Shown: positions 1-9,170, counted from the first letter of the stretch. The stretch: DNA of 64,000 bases from Mesorhizobium sp. B2-7-2 (GCF_006440775.1 NZ_VFTZ01000008.1:1-64000), one strand, 5' to 3'. The notes: generated by a model not told the origin, from the sequence alone. Numbers and translations are program-made.

Positions 1-1239
1 ACCGGCACGGCCACGAGTTCCTATCAGGACGATGCCGGTCACAGCGTGCCGGTTACCGCCCATGACGATTCCAGCTATTTCGGCGCCGATCCGCACATCA
101 CGCTCGACAAGAAGACGAACGGCGTCGACCACGGCCTCGACATCTTCCAAGGTCAGGCGGTCACCTGGACGTACGATGTGACCAATGACGGCAATGTCGC
201 GCTCACCAACGTGGTTGTGAAGGATGACAATGGTACTCCGCTCAATCCTAGCGACGACTTCAATGCGACGGCGATCACCAGCAGCGGGTTCAACACCGGC
301 GACGGCAATTTGAACGGCGTCTTCGACATCGGCGAAACCTGGCACTACCAAGCCACGGGCACGGCGCAGGTGGGTAGCTATGTCAACAACGCGACGGCCA
401 CGACCGACGCATATACAGACACCGCCGAACATTCGCGCACGCCGAGCGCCACGGATAGCAGCGACTATGAGGGCTTCTCCAACAAGGCGCTGACGCAAGG
501 GTTCTGGGGCAGCCACACGGATGTTTGGGACAACGTCGGCGGCAACGAAGGTAATCCATCCAAGAGCGCATACGCTTCGGGCGTGTTGTCCAGCCTCGAT
601 GTGAATCCGAGTAAGGACGACCTGACCACAGCGAAGATCGACGAGAGCAAATATCTTCTGCTTGGCGACACCAACTCCGACGGCATAGCCAACGACACGC
701 ACGATCTGTGGATCTCAATCTCGCTGGCGAAGTCGATCGAATCCGCCTCGGCTGGCGGTGACGCGCGGCTAATCATGCTGCAGCAGGCGATTGCAACCCA
801 GCTCAACATCAACAACGGCGTCGCTCAGCCCGATAATCTGATCGACGAAGCGGTGATGTGGCTTAAGAGCCAAGGCGCCTGGTCTACGGCTGGCGCTAAC
901 CTTGACGCCAACAATGACGGCTTCATCGACACCAACGGCGCCGGCACAGCGTTACTGGGCAACGCGCTCAAGACTAACACCAATGCTTGGACCAAATATG
1001 TCGACGTGACTGATCCTGCCGGCATCACCGACTGGAACGGGGGCAAGGAAGCCGACGGCGAAGGCTTGAAGAACGCCCTGATGTGGTTCAACCAGGGCCA
1101 GTTGGTGACCTCCGGCCCCGGCCCCGGCGGTCATGTTGCCTGGTTCAACGGCACCAGCATCGTCGACGACCACCCGAATACGCTCGACCAGTTCTGGGTG
1201 ACGCTGCACGAGGTTGTGGGGCTGACGGGCATCAGCTGA
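1..1239 (+). CDS. Type I-secreted DUF11-like surface protein, 3' part
   Basis: The reading frame is open from base 1, so the gene begins outside the window and only its last 412 codons are seen. The N-terminal part shown has Ig-like, DUF11-type repeats (motif TYDVTNDGNVALTNVVVKDD); the first residues resemble the end of a preceding copy of the same repeat. After residue ~160 comes a different domain opening with ALTQGFWGSH and carrying two EF-hand-like acidic loops, near residues 223 (DTNSDG) and 302 (DANNDG), which suggest calcium binding. There are no RTX nonapeptides. A type I ABC exporter and HlyD adaptor follow within 30 bases, so this is probably their secreted substrate. That role is inferred from position; the function outside the cell is unknown. 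Confidence 0.75.
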   Translation, partial: TGTATSSYQDDAGHSVPVTAHDDSSYFGADPHITLDKKTNGVDHGLDIFQGQAVTWTYDVTNDGNVALTNVVVKDDNGTPLNPSDDFNATAITSSGFNTGDGNLNGVFDIGETWHYQATGTAQVGSYVNNATATTDAYTDTAEHSRTPSATDSSDYEGFSNKALTQGFWGSHTDVWDNVGGNEGNPSKSAYASGVLSSLDVNPSKDDLTTAKIDESKYLLLGDTNSDGIANDTHDLWISISLAKSIESASAGGDARLIMLQQAIATQLNINNGVAQPDNLIDEAVMWLKSQGAWSTAGANLDANNDGFIDTNGAGTALLGNALKTNTNAWTKYVDVTDPAGITDWNGGKEADGEGLKNALMWFNQGQLVTSGPGPGGHVAWFNGTSIVDDHPNTLDQFWVTLHEVVGLTGIS

Positions 1240-1262
1240 GCGGTGTGATCTAATCGGGCCTA

Positions 1263-3287
1263 GTGAAAACCGCCATGGCAACAACTGGCATGCTCGGCAC
1301 AGGGCAGGCGAGGACGACGCTGGCAGGCCTCGTCCTTCTCATCTTTGGCGTGGCGATTGTTGCGCGCGGATCGCTCTCAGGGGGCACGGTGTTGGGCGCA
1401 ACAGCGGTCGCCGCCTTCGGCGGTCTGGTTCTGTTTCGCGCGCGCTCTGACGACGTCAGTGGGCGCGCGACAGTCGCAAACATCGGCGCCAGCGCTCGCC
1501 CGGCAGCAAAACCCGCCAGGCGCCCTCAGCGCTCGGAACTTGCCGAAGCGCTTCGCGCCTGCCGCTCCGCCTTCCTCGCAGTAGGACTGTTCAGCGGCGT
1601 GCTCAACGTTCTGATGCTCGCCGGCTCGCTCTATATGCTTGAGGTCTATGATCGCGTGCTGCCGAGCCGCAGCCTGCCGACGCTGGTTGGCCTCTCCATC
1701 CTGCTCCTCATTCTCTATAGCGGACAGGGAGTGCTCGAATTCGTGCGCGGACGCGTGCTCGTCCGCATCGGCGGGGCGCTTGACGAAGCGCTCGGCGGCC
1801 GAGTCTATCAATCAATCCTGCGTCTGCCCCTCAGGACGGGCCGCGACAGCGACAGCTTGCAGCCGATGCGCGACCTCGACAGCGTCCGCGTCTTCCTGTC
1901 GGGCAGCGGGCCAACGGCGCTTTTCGACCTGCCATGGCTGCCGCTCTATCTGTTTATCATCTTCATGTTCCACTGGCTGCTCGGCGTGACGGCGCTGGTC
2001 GGCGCGATCGTGCTGGTCGCGCTCACGATCATGGCCGAACGGCTGACGCGAAAGCCGGTTTCGTCCGGAACGTCGAGCGGCATCCGCCGCAACGGCCTGG
2101 TCAGCGCCGCCAATCGCAACGCCGAAGTCGTTGCCGCCATGGGGATGGCCGGCGGTCTTACCGCGCGGTGGGAAGACGCCAACCTCGATTACATCGCCGA
2201 GCAGCGCAAGGTGAGCGATGTGGCAGGCGGCTTCGGCGCGATATCGAAGGTCCTGCGCATGCTGCTGCAGTCGTCCATGCTCGGTCTCGGCGCCTGGCTG
2301 GTCATCGAGGGGCAGGCAACGGCGGGTATCATCATCACCGCCTCGATCCTCAGCGGTCGCGCATTGGCTCCGGTCGATCTTGCGATCGCCAACTGGAAGG
2401 GCTTTGTCACCGCGCGCCAGGGCTGGCAGCGGCTGAACAGGGTGCTGGCGGCGCTGCCGGCTGAAACCGAGCCGATGTTGCTGCCGCCGCCGAGCGCGAA
2501 TGTCGGCATGCAAAACGTCTCGGTCGGCGCCCCGGGCACGCAGAGACTGCTGGTCCACGACGCAAGCTTCGCTCTGGAGGCCGGCCACGGCGTCGGTATC
2601 ATCGGGCCCAGCGGGTCGGGAAAGTCCACGCTGGTGCGCGCGCTTGTCGGCGCCTGGCAACCGCTCGCCGGCCGCATCAAGCTGGACGGCGCCGACCTCG
2701 ATCAATGGTCTCAGGCGGAGCGCGGCCGCCATATCGGATACCTACCGCAAGATGTCGAGCTCTTCGCCGGCACCGTGGCCGAGAACATCGCGCGCTTCGA
2801 GCCGGACGCGGACGCCGGCGCCATCATCGCCGCGGCGAAGGCGGCGGGCGCGCACGAGCTGATCGTCGGTTTCCGCGAAGGCTACGAGACCGAGATCGGC
2901 GAGCATGGCGAGGCGGTCTCGGCCGGCCAGCGCCAGCGCATCGCGCTGGCGCGCGCGCTCTATCGCGATCCTTTCCTCGTTGTGCTCGACGAGCCGAATT
3001 CCAATCTCGACATGGATGGCGAGCAGGCCCTGATCAAGGCCATGTTGGGCGTCCGCGAACGGGGCGGGGTTGTCGTGATCGTCGCGCACCGGCCGAACGT
3101 GCTGGCGGCCGTCGATTTCGTGCTGGCCATGAACCAGGGACGCGTCCATGCCTTCGGCCCGAAGGACGAGGTGTTCGCCAAGATGTTCCCGACGCTGCGG
3201 CCGGTGCCGGCCGGCGCCCCGCAACTGAGAGTGGCTTCCGACGGTCCCCATCTGGCCGTTGCCGACGGAACCGAGGCAGGGCGCTGA
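1263..3287 (+). CDS. Type I secretion ABC transporter, permease-ATPase (PrtD family)
   Basis: Inner-membrane ATPase that drives one-step export of an unfolded protein through a HlyD adaptor and a TolC-type outer-membrane channel. The roughly 90 N-terminal residues hold two hydrophobic segments, followed by the ABC transmembrane domain with the LYMLEVYDRVLPS motif and then the nucleotide-binding domain: Walker A GPSGSGKST at 448-456, signature VSAGQRQ at 552-558 (Ala in place of the usual Gly in LSGGQ), Walker B ending in D576-E577. The start is GTG 1263; ATG 1275 is an alternative. It lies between its probable substrate and the adaptor gene, which begins one base after its stop. No TolC gene is in the window. 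Confidence 0.93.
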   Translation: MKTAMATTGMLGTGQARTTLAGLVLLIFGVAIVARGSLSGGTVLGATAVAAFGGLVLFRARSDDVSGRATVANIGASARPAAKPARRPQRSELAEALRACRSAFLAVGLFSGVLNVLMLAGSLYMLEVYDRVLPSRSLPTLVGLSILLLILYSGQGVLEFVRGRVLVRIGGALDEALGGRVYQSILRLPLRTGRDSDSLQPMRDLDSVRVFLSGSGPTALFDLPWLPLYLFIIFMFHWLLGVTALVGAIVLVALTIMAERLTRKPVSSGTSSGIRRNGLVSAANRNAEVVAAMGMAGGLTARWEDANLDYIAEQRKVSDVAGGFGAISKVLRMLLQSSMLGLGAWLVIEGQATAGIIITASILSGRALAPVDLAIANWKGFVTARQGWQRLNRVLAALPAETEPMLLPPPSANVGMQNVSVGAPGTQRLLVHDASFALEAGHGVGIIGPSGSGKSTLVRALVGAWQPLAGRIKLDGADLDQWSQAERGRHIGYLPQDVELFAGTVAENIARFEPDADAGAIIAAAKAAGAHELIVGFREGYETEIGEHGEAVSAGQRQRIALARALYRDPFLVVLDEPNSNLDMDGEQALIKAMLGVRERGGVVVIVAHRPNVLAAVDFVLAMNQGRVHAFGPKDEVFAKMFPTLRPVPAGAPQLRVASDGPHLAVADGTEAGR

Positions 3288-3288
3288 C

Positions 3289-4590
3289 ATGGCTACATCA
3301 GGCGCCTCGCATTTATCCATCCGCTTCTACACGCGGCTCGGCGTCGGCGTGGTGATCCTGCTTGCGGGCGGCGTCGGTGGCTGGGCATCGGTCACCGAAA
3401 TCGCCGGCGCGGTCATCGCCCCCGGCATCCTCGTCGTCGATTCCCACGTCAAGGACGTGCAGCATTCCACCGGCGGCATCGTTGCGGAGATCGACGCCCG
3501 GGACGGCGACCACGTGAAAGCTGGAGATCTTCTGGTCCGTCTCGACCGCACTGTGCCGGCAGCCAACCTTGGCGTGGTGAGCAAGGCGCTCGACCAGCTC
3601 GCCGCGCGCAAGGCGCGCCTCGATTCGGAGCGCCGCGGCAGCGATGCCATCATCTTTCCGAACGAGCTTTTGGACCGCATTGCCGATCCTGATGTCGCCG
3701 AGGCAGTGGCCGGAGAAAAGCAGCATTTCGAGACACGGCGCACGTCGCGCGCGGGCCAGAAGAGCCAGCTTGCGGAACGCATCGCCCAACTCGAGAAGGA
3801 GATCGCCGGCGACACGGCGCAGGCTGAGGCCAAGAGCAAGGAGATAGAGCTGGTGCAGAAGGAGCTTGCCTCGGTGCGTACGCTCTGGGCCAAGAAGCTC
3901 ATCTCCATCGACCGGCTGACCCAGACCGAGCGAGAGGCCACGCGCCTCGACGGCGAACGCGGCCAGCTAGTTGCGGCCCAGGCTCAGGCGCAGGGGCGGA
4001 TCGCCGAGATCAAGCTGCAGATCATCCAGATCGATCTCGACCTCAGCACCGAAGTGAACAAGGACCTGCGCGATGTCGACGGCCGGATGGGCGAGCTTCT
4101 GGAACGCAAGGTCGCCGCCGAGGACCAGTTGAAGCGGGTCGACATCCGCGCGCCGCAGGACGGCGTCGTGCAGCAGTCGATCGCCTATACGATCGGCGGC
4201 GTGGTGAAGCCGGGCGAGACGATCATGCAGGTCGTGCCCGACAATGACAGCCTTGCGGTGGAAGCCAAGATCGCGCCGAGCGACATCGACCAGCTGTGGG
4301 TCGGCCAGCCCGCTTCGCTGCGCTTCTCGGCCTTCAACCAGCGCACCACGCCGCAGATCGACGGCGTGGTCGAACGGACCTCGCCCGACATCACCATCGA
4401 CCAACGCACCGGCGTCAGCTATTACACGGTGCGCATCACCACGACCGCCGCGGAGGTCGCGCGGCTCGGCGAGGTCAAGCTGGTTCCCGGCATGCCGGTG
4501 GAATCCTTCATCAGGACCGAGGATCGCTCGGTGATGTCTTATCTGGTCAAGCCGCTGCAGGACCAGATCAGCCGGGCATTTAGACAGTAG
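3289..4590 (+). CDS. Type I secretion membrane fusion protein, HlyD family
   Basis: Periplasmic adaptor linking the ABC exporter to a TolC-type channel. It has one N-terminal membrane anchor (GVGVVILLAGGVGGWASV), the VKDVQHSTGGIV lipoyl half-motif, a long coiled-coil hairpin rich in Glu, Lys and Gln, the second lipoyl half with ADGVV-like sequence (RAPQDGVVQQS), and a C-terminal beta-barrel ending VMSYLVKPLQDQISRAFRQ. ATG 3289 was chosen because it directly follows the ABC gene stop (3285-3287); upstream in-frame TTG 3259 would overlap. The length of 433 aa is normal for the family. It is translationally coupled to the ABC gene. Confidence 0.93.
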   Translation: MATSGASHLSIRFYTRLGVGVVILLAGGVGGWASVTEIAGAVIAPGILVVDSHVKDVQHSTGGIVAEIDARDGDHVKAGDLLVRLDRTVPAANLGVVSKALDQLAARKARLDSERRGSDAIIFPNELLDRIADPDVAEAVAGEKQHFETRRTSRAGQKSQLAERIAQLEKEIAGDTAQAEAKSKEIELVQKELASVRTLWAKKLISIDRLTQTEREATRLDGERGQLVAAQAQAQGRIAEIKLQIIQIDLDLSTEVNKDLRDVDGRMGELLERKVAAEDQLKRVDIRAPQDGVVQQSIAYTIGGVVKPGETIMQVVPDNDSLAVEAKIAPSDIDQLWVGQPASLRFSAFNQRTTPQIDGVVERTSPDITIDQRTGVSYYTVRITTTAAEVARLGEVKLVPGMPVESFIRTEDRSVMSYLVKPLQDQISRAFRQ

Positions 4591-4600
4591 GCCACCAGTA

Positions 4601-4650
4601 CGTTTCACCGTTTCACGGAAACGGCGAAACGCCCTATCTCTTTGTTTTGA
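4601..4650 (+). terminator. Rho-independent terminator of the first type I secretion operon
   Basis: Hairpin with 14-bp arms (4601-4614 and 4618-4631, one mismatch) around a 3-base loop, followed by a T-rich stretch (CTCTTTGTTTT). It sits 10 bases after the HlyD gene stop and before a gene on the other strand. Confidence 0.7.
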
Positions 4651-4682
4651 CGCAATTCCGGACGGAAAACCGCCCCTCTAGT

Positions 4683-5222
4683 CTAAGCTTTCGCGACCGC
4701 CCTATATTCCATCGCCACCACGCCATTGCTGAACGGCACGGCCGAGACAAGCTCGAGCGCTATCGGTTTGTCCGAAGGAAAAAGCCGTTCGCCCTGGCCT
4801 GCGGCTGCCGGATAAACGAGTAGTCTGAGGGTATCGACGAGGCCAACGCCGAGCAGTTGCCGGGCGAGATTCACGCTGCCATGCACATAGATGTTGCCGC
4901 CGCTTCGTTGCTTCAGCCGGGTGACCGCATCGGTAAGGGGGCCTTCGAGCAATTCGGCCGGATGCCAATCGACCGCTTTCAAGGTCGTCGAGGCGACATA
5001 TTTCGGCAGTGCGTTGAAGCGGTCGGCAAAGTCGCCTTTTTCGGCAGGCCAGTGGCCGGCAAAGATTTCGTAGGTCACGCGTCCGAGAAGCATGGCGCCG
5101 CTGTCGGCAAGCTCATCCTCCTTGAATGCCTGCATCTCATCGTTCCAGGCTATTTCTGGCAGTTTCTCGTGCTCGGCGATTCCGTCGATGGTGATGAATT
5201 CGGTGACGATGAGCTTTCTCAT
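4683..5222 (-). CDS. RibD C-terminal / dihydrofolate reductase-family protein
   Basis: Small cytoplasmic protein of the DHFR-like RibD C-terminal fold, the YyaP/YwjB type of general reductase whose substrate is usually unknown. Visible family features are the N-terminal strand LIVTEFITIDG, the MLLGRVTYEIFAGHWP motif that lines the nucleotide pocket, NIYVHGSVNLARQLL, and the DTLRLLVYPAAAGQGERLF motif near the C-terminus. The start at 5222 is preferred over 5234 because GGAGG lies five bases upstream of it. 179 aa is typical. Function beyond NADPH-linked reductase is not inferable. Confidence 0.85.
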   Translation of the reverse strand: MRKLIVTEFITIDGIAEHEKLPEIAWNDEMQAFKEDELADSGAMLLGRVTYEIFAGHWPAEKGDFADRFNALPKYVASTTLKAVDWHPAELLEGPLTDAVTRLKQRSGGNIYVHGSVNLARQLLGVGLVDTLRLLVYPAAAGQGERLFPSDKPIALELVSAVPFSNGVVAMEYRAVAKA

Positions 5223-5281
5223 GGCATCCTCCATTGGTTAGGTCTCGCACCATAGGACGGCCACGCCGGCGCATTCCCGAC

Positions 5282-5318
5282 AAAACAAAAAAGCCCGCCG
5301 GAATGACCGGCGGGCTTT
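5282..5318 (-). terminator. Rho-independent terminator after the outer-membrane protein gene
   Basis: Perfect 12-bp stem (5290-5301 with 5307-5318) and a five-base loop. Read on the minus strand it is followed by TTTTTTGTTTTG. It lies 22 bases past the stop of the barrel protein gene, so that gene is probably transcribed alone. Confidence 0.85.
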
Positions 5319-5340
5319 CGCTTTGGCTGGAGGCCTTGGC

Positions 5341-6654
5341 TTAGTTGAACTTGTACTTGGCGTCGATCCGCACGGTGTGGAAGGACGGCGTCGCCATCGC
5401 GAGACCGCTCGGGATCGGTAATGCATCCGAGAAGTCTTCCTTCTCGAATTGCGAGTAACGGTATTCGATGCCGACGGTCATCTTGTCCGACAGGGCAGTT
5501 TCCAGGCCCGCGCCGACCGAGAAGCCGCTGGAGCCCCAATCGACGTCGAGCGGTGCCGGAGCATCGAGCTTGAAGTGCTGCCAGCTGTAGCCTGCGAGCG
5601 CATAAGCCAGGGTCGCCTCGTTGACCTTCATGCCGATGCGGCCGAGCACGTCGAAACCATAATCGGTATTGAGGCTGATCGAGTCGACACCGCCCAGGAT
5701 GCCACCCAGATCAAGCTTCGACTTGATGCCGGAGAGACGCGCGTCGACCAGGCCGCCGATCACCCAGCTGCCCATTTCCTGGTCGTAGCCGATGCTGGCT
5801 TCGCCGAACACGCCTTCGCCGCCGAGGCCATTGAACTTGGCGCCGGCGAGCGGCGGAATCTCGATCTGGTGCACGACCGCGCCGGCACCGAGCCCACCGC
5901 CGACATAGAAGCCGGTCCAGTTGTAGGAAGGCGTCTCGAAGCTGGCGCCGCCGCCGTCATTGGCGTTGAAGCGATAGCTGGCGGCGACCTCGAACGTATG
6001 GCGCGAGGTGTCGAGGTTGAGCGTGCCGTCCGGCGCCGGCAATCCGGCATCCGAGAGCAGGCTGTCGTTGGTGCTGAAGCGGGTGTAGCGGTACTCGCCC
6101 TTTAGCGTCCAGTTGCTGCTGATAGCCGTTTCGACACCGGCGCCGACAAAGTAGCCGCCCTGATCCCAATCGAAACCGAAGCCGGCATTGGTGTCGAGCT
6201 TGTACTTCTGCCAGGCATAGCCGCCCAGGACATAGCCCAGCGTGGTCGGCGTCAACAGGTAGCCGGCGCGAACGCCAACATCGAAGCCGTAAGTTTCCTT
6301 GATATCGGCATTGAGGCCGCCGGCATCGAGCGAAGTCTTGATCGTGCCGACATGCGCGTCGATCAGGCCGCCGAGCAGGAAGCGCTGCGATACCATGTAA
6401 TCATAGCCGGCAGTCACCTGGCCGTAGACGCCTTCACCACCGATGCCGTTCAGCGAAAGGCCCGGCACAAAATCGCTGCTGAGCTTGTGAACATTGGCGC
6501 CGGCGCCGACGCCGAAGCCGACATAGACGCCGCTCCAGTTGAAGCCCGGAGCAGCCTGCTGCTGGACCACGTCGGCGGCCTGCGCGGCCGACATCAAAGC
6601 GACGGCCGAAACGGCGCCCAACAAAACGGATTTCGCGGAAATACGAAGAAGCAT
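5341..6654 (-). CDS. Outer-membrane beta-barrel protein with two tandem barrel domains
   Basis: Secreted outer-membrane protein of the Omp25/OmpA-like porin superfamily common in Rhizobiales. A signal peptide ends SAAQA-A near residue 27. Two homologous ~195-residue halves follow: the first starts with FNWSGVYVGFGVGAGANVH, the second with YNWTGFYVGGGLGAGAVVH. Each has the GGEGVxGxxxxGYD, GGLxDAxxxxIK and EYRYxxF strand motifs, and the second ends in Asn after alternating residues (VRIDAKYKFN), the usual barrel-insertion signature. Family members normally carry one ~200-aa domain, so 437 aa is about double. Its physiological role (structural porin or adhesin) is not shown. Confidence 0.88.
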   Translation of the reverse strand: MLLRISAKSVLLGAVSAVALMSAAQAADVVQQQAAPGFNWSGVYVGFGVGAGANVHKLSSDFVPGLSLNGIGGEGVYGQVTAGYDYMVSQRFLLGGLIDAHVGTIKTSLDAGGLNADIKETYGFDVGVRAGYLLTPTTLGYVLGGYAWQKYKLDTNAGFGFDWDQGGYFVGAGVETAISSNWTLKGEYRYTRFSTNDSLLSDAGLPAPDGTLNLDTSRHTFEVAASYRFNANDGGGASFETPSYNWTGFYVGGGLGAGAVVHQIEIPPLAGAKFNGLGGEGVFGEASIGYDQEMGSWVIGGLVDARLSGIKSKLDLGGILGGVDSISLNTDYGFDVLGRIGMKVNEATLAYALAGYSWQHFKLDAPAPLDVDWGSSGFSVGAGLETALSDKMTVGIEYRYSQFEKEDFSDALPIPSGLAMATPSFHTVRIDAKYKFN

Positions 6655-6929
6655 GATTCAGAACCCCAAGTTAAAACCCGTCGAGGTTCTAGCAGGGGTT
6701 GTGAGAATTTGTGGTGGCAGAAATACCACACCCATGGGCAAACTGCCGTTACGACAGGTACAAGCAGGCGATGCTCCCGAAAATGGCCAGCCGGATGGCG
6801 GCGATCATTTCAACACGGGCGATGCCGGCGGCGTCTTAGATCTCGGATGGTTTTGCAGGAGTCTATTTTGTCCATCATGCCGCAAAGCATGTTATTCGAT
6901 CGACGGAAACTTAACGAGGGGAAAAAATT

Positions 6930-7871
6930 ATGAGACAAGGTCTGCGGATTGACGCCAACTATACGGAGGATGTCGTCGGCTTCGCTTTGGAATCTTTCCT
7001 AACTCTGTTGAGCTTTCCTCGGCATCGCTTTTCGATTGAGCCATTTTCTAGGGGCAAGGAGCGTTGGCTCGGCGCGGATGCACGGCTCCATGGCAAGATT
7101 CGCGGATTTCGACCCTTCTACATGCAGTTCAAGCGGCCGGCGGCCTATCCGGATTTCAGCACCTCGAAGATTGTTTCCGACCGCCGTAAAGCGGGACTGG
7201 CCACGACTCCGCGCGCCCTTTACTTTCCTCTGCGCCAGAAGCAGCAGACGCACCGCGACTTTCAGCACAACGTCCTGCTTCGCTTGCGCGAACGATTGCT
7301 CAATCGCGGGTTGGGCAATGCGGCTTATGTTTGCCCGCTGTTTTTGGATCGCTCGGCGTACCGACTCAATCTGCATTGGTCCGGTCTCGCGCTGTGGGGA
7401 CGGATCTGGCGCCACTATCCCTGGGATTTGGAGCAGGTGTTGCTCGAGGACGGCGGACGTCGGATCAGGTTCGACCGAATGCCCGTCTTCGCGGAGCATA
7501 TTTCTGTGCCACCGCACGCTGCGGTCTCCACCGCGTCGCATAAGTACAGCTTCACCGAGAGCGGAACCGACCTCTGCTTCCATTCGCCTGAGGCGCTGCC
7601 TGACGGATCAATGGATCTAGCAACATTCCTCAACAAAGTTTCGGCCGGATTCCTCGATGGCGGAGAGAAACTGTCTCCCGATGGCTCGGATCAAGTGCTG
7701 AGCGAACTGATAGCCGGCGTCGATGGCGATCCGACCACTGGGCCGACGTTCCGCCCCGAGGGCGAAGATCCCATCGGGCGTTGGTTCTCCTGGGGCGACC
7801 ATCTGCGCAGCGAATATGAGATCGAGCAATTCGCGCTGGTTCGGTGGGAGGACGAGGCGGACCTATTTTAG
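6930..7871 (+). CDS. Hypothetical protein with possible PD-(D/E)XK-like motif
   Basis: I do not recognise a family. The 313-aa protein has no signal peptide or membrane segment and is preceded by a GAGGGG ribosome site nine bases before the ATG. The N-terminal third contains E21, then GAD (D50), a charged strand, and YMQFK (Q66-x-K68). This spacing resembles the E...D...(E/Q)xK core of restriction-endonuclease-like folds, but that is only pattern matching. The rest has many Arg and aromatic residues and an acidic end. It stands alone between an unrelated outer-membrane gene and the LacI operon. Local GC is somewhat below its neighbours. Confidence 0.7.
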   Translation: MRQGLRIDANYTEDVVGFALESFLTLLSFPRHRFSIEPFSRGKERWLGADARLHGKIRGFRPFYMQFKRPAAYPDFSTSKIVSDRRKAGLATTPRALYFPLRQKQQTHRDFQHNVLLRLRERLLNRGLGNAAYVCPLFLDRSAYRLNLHWSGLALWGRIWRHYPWDLEQVLLEDGGRRIRFDRMPVFAEHISVPPHAAVSTASHKYSFTESGTDLCFHSPEALPDGSMDLATFLNKVSAGFLDGGEKLSPDGSDQVLSELIAGVDGDPTTGPTFRPEGEDPIGRWFSWGDHLRSEYEIEQFALVRWEDEADLF

Positions 7872-7945
7872 TGCGGATGGAGCGCCAAGCTCCGCCTCTT
7901 CGCAAGCCCCTTGCCAACCTCCGCACCTTCCCCTAATCTCCACCT

Positions 7946-8028
7946 GAGAAAACCTTTTCCCAATCCGCTCCGCGCTCGCTGACCTCACTTGTCATCACCG
8001 CAGGGCGGTAAGAGAAAACCTTTTCCCA
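7946..8028 (+). promoter_or_regulatory. Pair of LacI-type operators upstream of lacI gene
   Basis: The 17-base sequence GAGAAAACCTTTTCCCA occurs twice, at 7946-7962 and 8012-8028. Its core GAAAACCTTTTC (7948-7959 and 8014-8025) is a palindrome of 5-bp arms around a central CC. LacI-family proteins commonly bind AAAACGTTTT-like palindromes. The two sites are 66 bp apart, and the second ends 22 bases before the regulator ATG, suggesting autoregulation of the operon. Confidence 0.75.
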
Positions 8029-8050
8029 GCTAGGGGAATTCGCCGCGCCA

Positions 8051-9094
8051 ATGTCCGCCGACGCCGAGCCAGCGCCAGTTTCCGCCAAGCCGCCGGTCAC
8101 GCTGCGCGAGGTCGCCGCCGCGGCCGGCGTCAGCGTGGCGACGGCGTCGAAGGCGCTGAACGGGCAGGGGCGGATGACTGCGGAAACGCGCGAGCGCATC
8201 CGCGAGACGGCGCGGATGCTCGGCTTCCGGCCGAACAGCCTGGCGCAGAGTCTCTTGCGAAAACGCTCCTTCACCGTCGGGCTGCTCACCAACGATACCT
8301 ATGGCCGCTTCTCGCTGCCGCTGATGGCCGGCGTTTCGGATGCGCTGGTCGACAAGGGCGTGTCGGTGTTCCTGTGCAATGTCGAGGACGACCAGCGGCT
8401 CGGCCAGCTGCATGTCGAGGCCATGCTCGACAAGCGGGTCGACGGCATTGTCGCCACGGGAAAACGCATCGACCGCCATCTGCCGGTCGATCTCTCCAAC
8501 CTGCGCATCCCGGTCGTCTACGCCTTCACCCAGCCGGATCCCGGCGCGGTCGGCCTCGTCTCCGACGATGCCGGCGGCGCGCGGCTGGCGGTGGAGCAGT
8601 TCTTGCGGCTCGGGCGCCGCCGCATCGCCCATGTCAGCGGCCCGGCGAGCTTCGCCGTGGTGCATACGCGGGCCGAGGCTTATCGCGACGTCCTGAGGGA
8701 GAACGGCTTGCCCACAGCCGAGCCGCTGCTCGGCGCCTGGTCGGAAGCCTGGGGGCGCGATGCGGTGGCAAGACTGTTCGGCAAGGCGGGTAGCTGGCCC
8801 GACGCCGTATTCTGCGGCAACGACCAGATTGCCCGCGGCGTCATCGACGCGCTGCGCGAGCGCGGCATTAGCGTGCCCGACGATGTCGGCGTCATCGGCT
8901 TCGACAATTGGGAGATCGTGGCCGAGGCGACGCGCCCGCCGCTCACTTCCATCGACATGAACCTGGCAAGCCTCGGCCGCGAGGCCGGGCTTGCCCTGCT
9001 TTCGCTCGTCGACGGCCAGCCGGCCGCGCCGGGCATCAGGAAACTGCCGTGCCGGCTGGTGGTGCGTCAGTCATGCGGCAGTCCGCCGCAATGA
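8051..9094 (+). CDS. LacI-family transcriptional regulator
   Basis: DNA-binding repressor for the downstream sugar uptake and GH127 genes. The N-terminal HTH is clear (VTLREVAAAAGVSVATASKA, then ALNGQGRMTAETRERI), with the hinge helix LGFRPNSLAQSLL. Residues ~75-340 form the periplasmic-binding-like effector domain, ending with the FDNWEIVAEATRPPLTSIDM motif typical of LacI/GalR. The inducer is unknown; an arabinose oligosaccharide is plausible from the neighbouring GH127. Two matching palindromes lie directly upstream. Confidence 0.93.
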   Translation: MSADAEPAPVSAKPPVTLREVAAAAGVSVATASKALNGQGRMTAETRERIRETARMLGFRPNSLAQSLLRKRSFTVGLLTNDTYGRFSLPLMAGVSDALVDKGVSVFLCNVEDDQRLGQLHVEAMLDKRVDGIVATGKRIDRHLPVDLSNLRIPVVYAFTQPDPGAVGLVSDDAGGARLAVEQFLRLGRRRIAHVSGPASFAVVHTRAEAYRDVLRENGLPTAEPLLGAWSEAWGRDAVARLFGKAGSWPDAVFCGNDQIARGVIDALRERGISVPDDVGVIGFDNWEIVAEATRPPLTSIDMNLASLGREAGLALLSLVDGQPAAPGIRKLPCRLVVRQSCGSPPQ

Positions 9095-9170
9095 AGCAAC
9101 AAGGCTTACGCGCTCGGTTCCGCCGAGCGGCGTGGCCAAAACCGGGAGGAGAACCATGAGGAGGAGTAAA

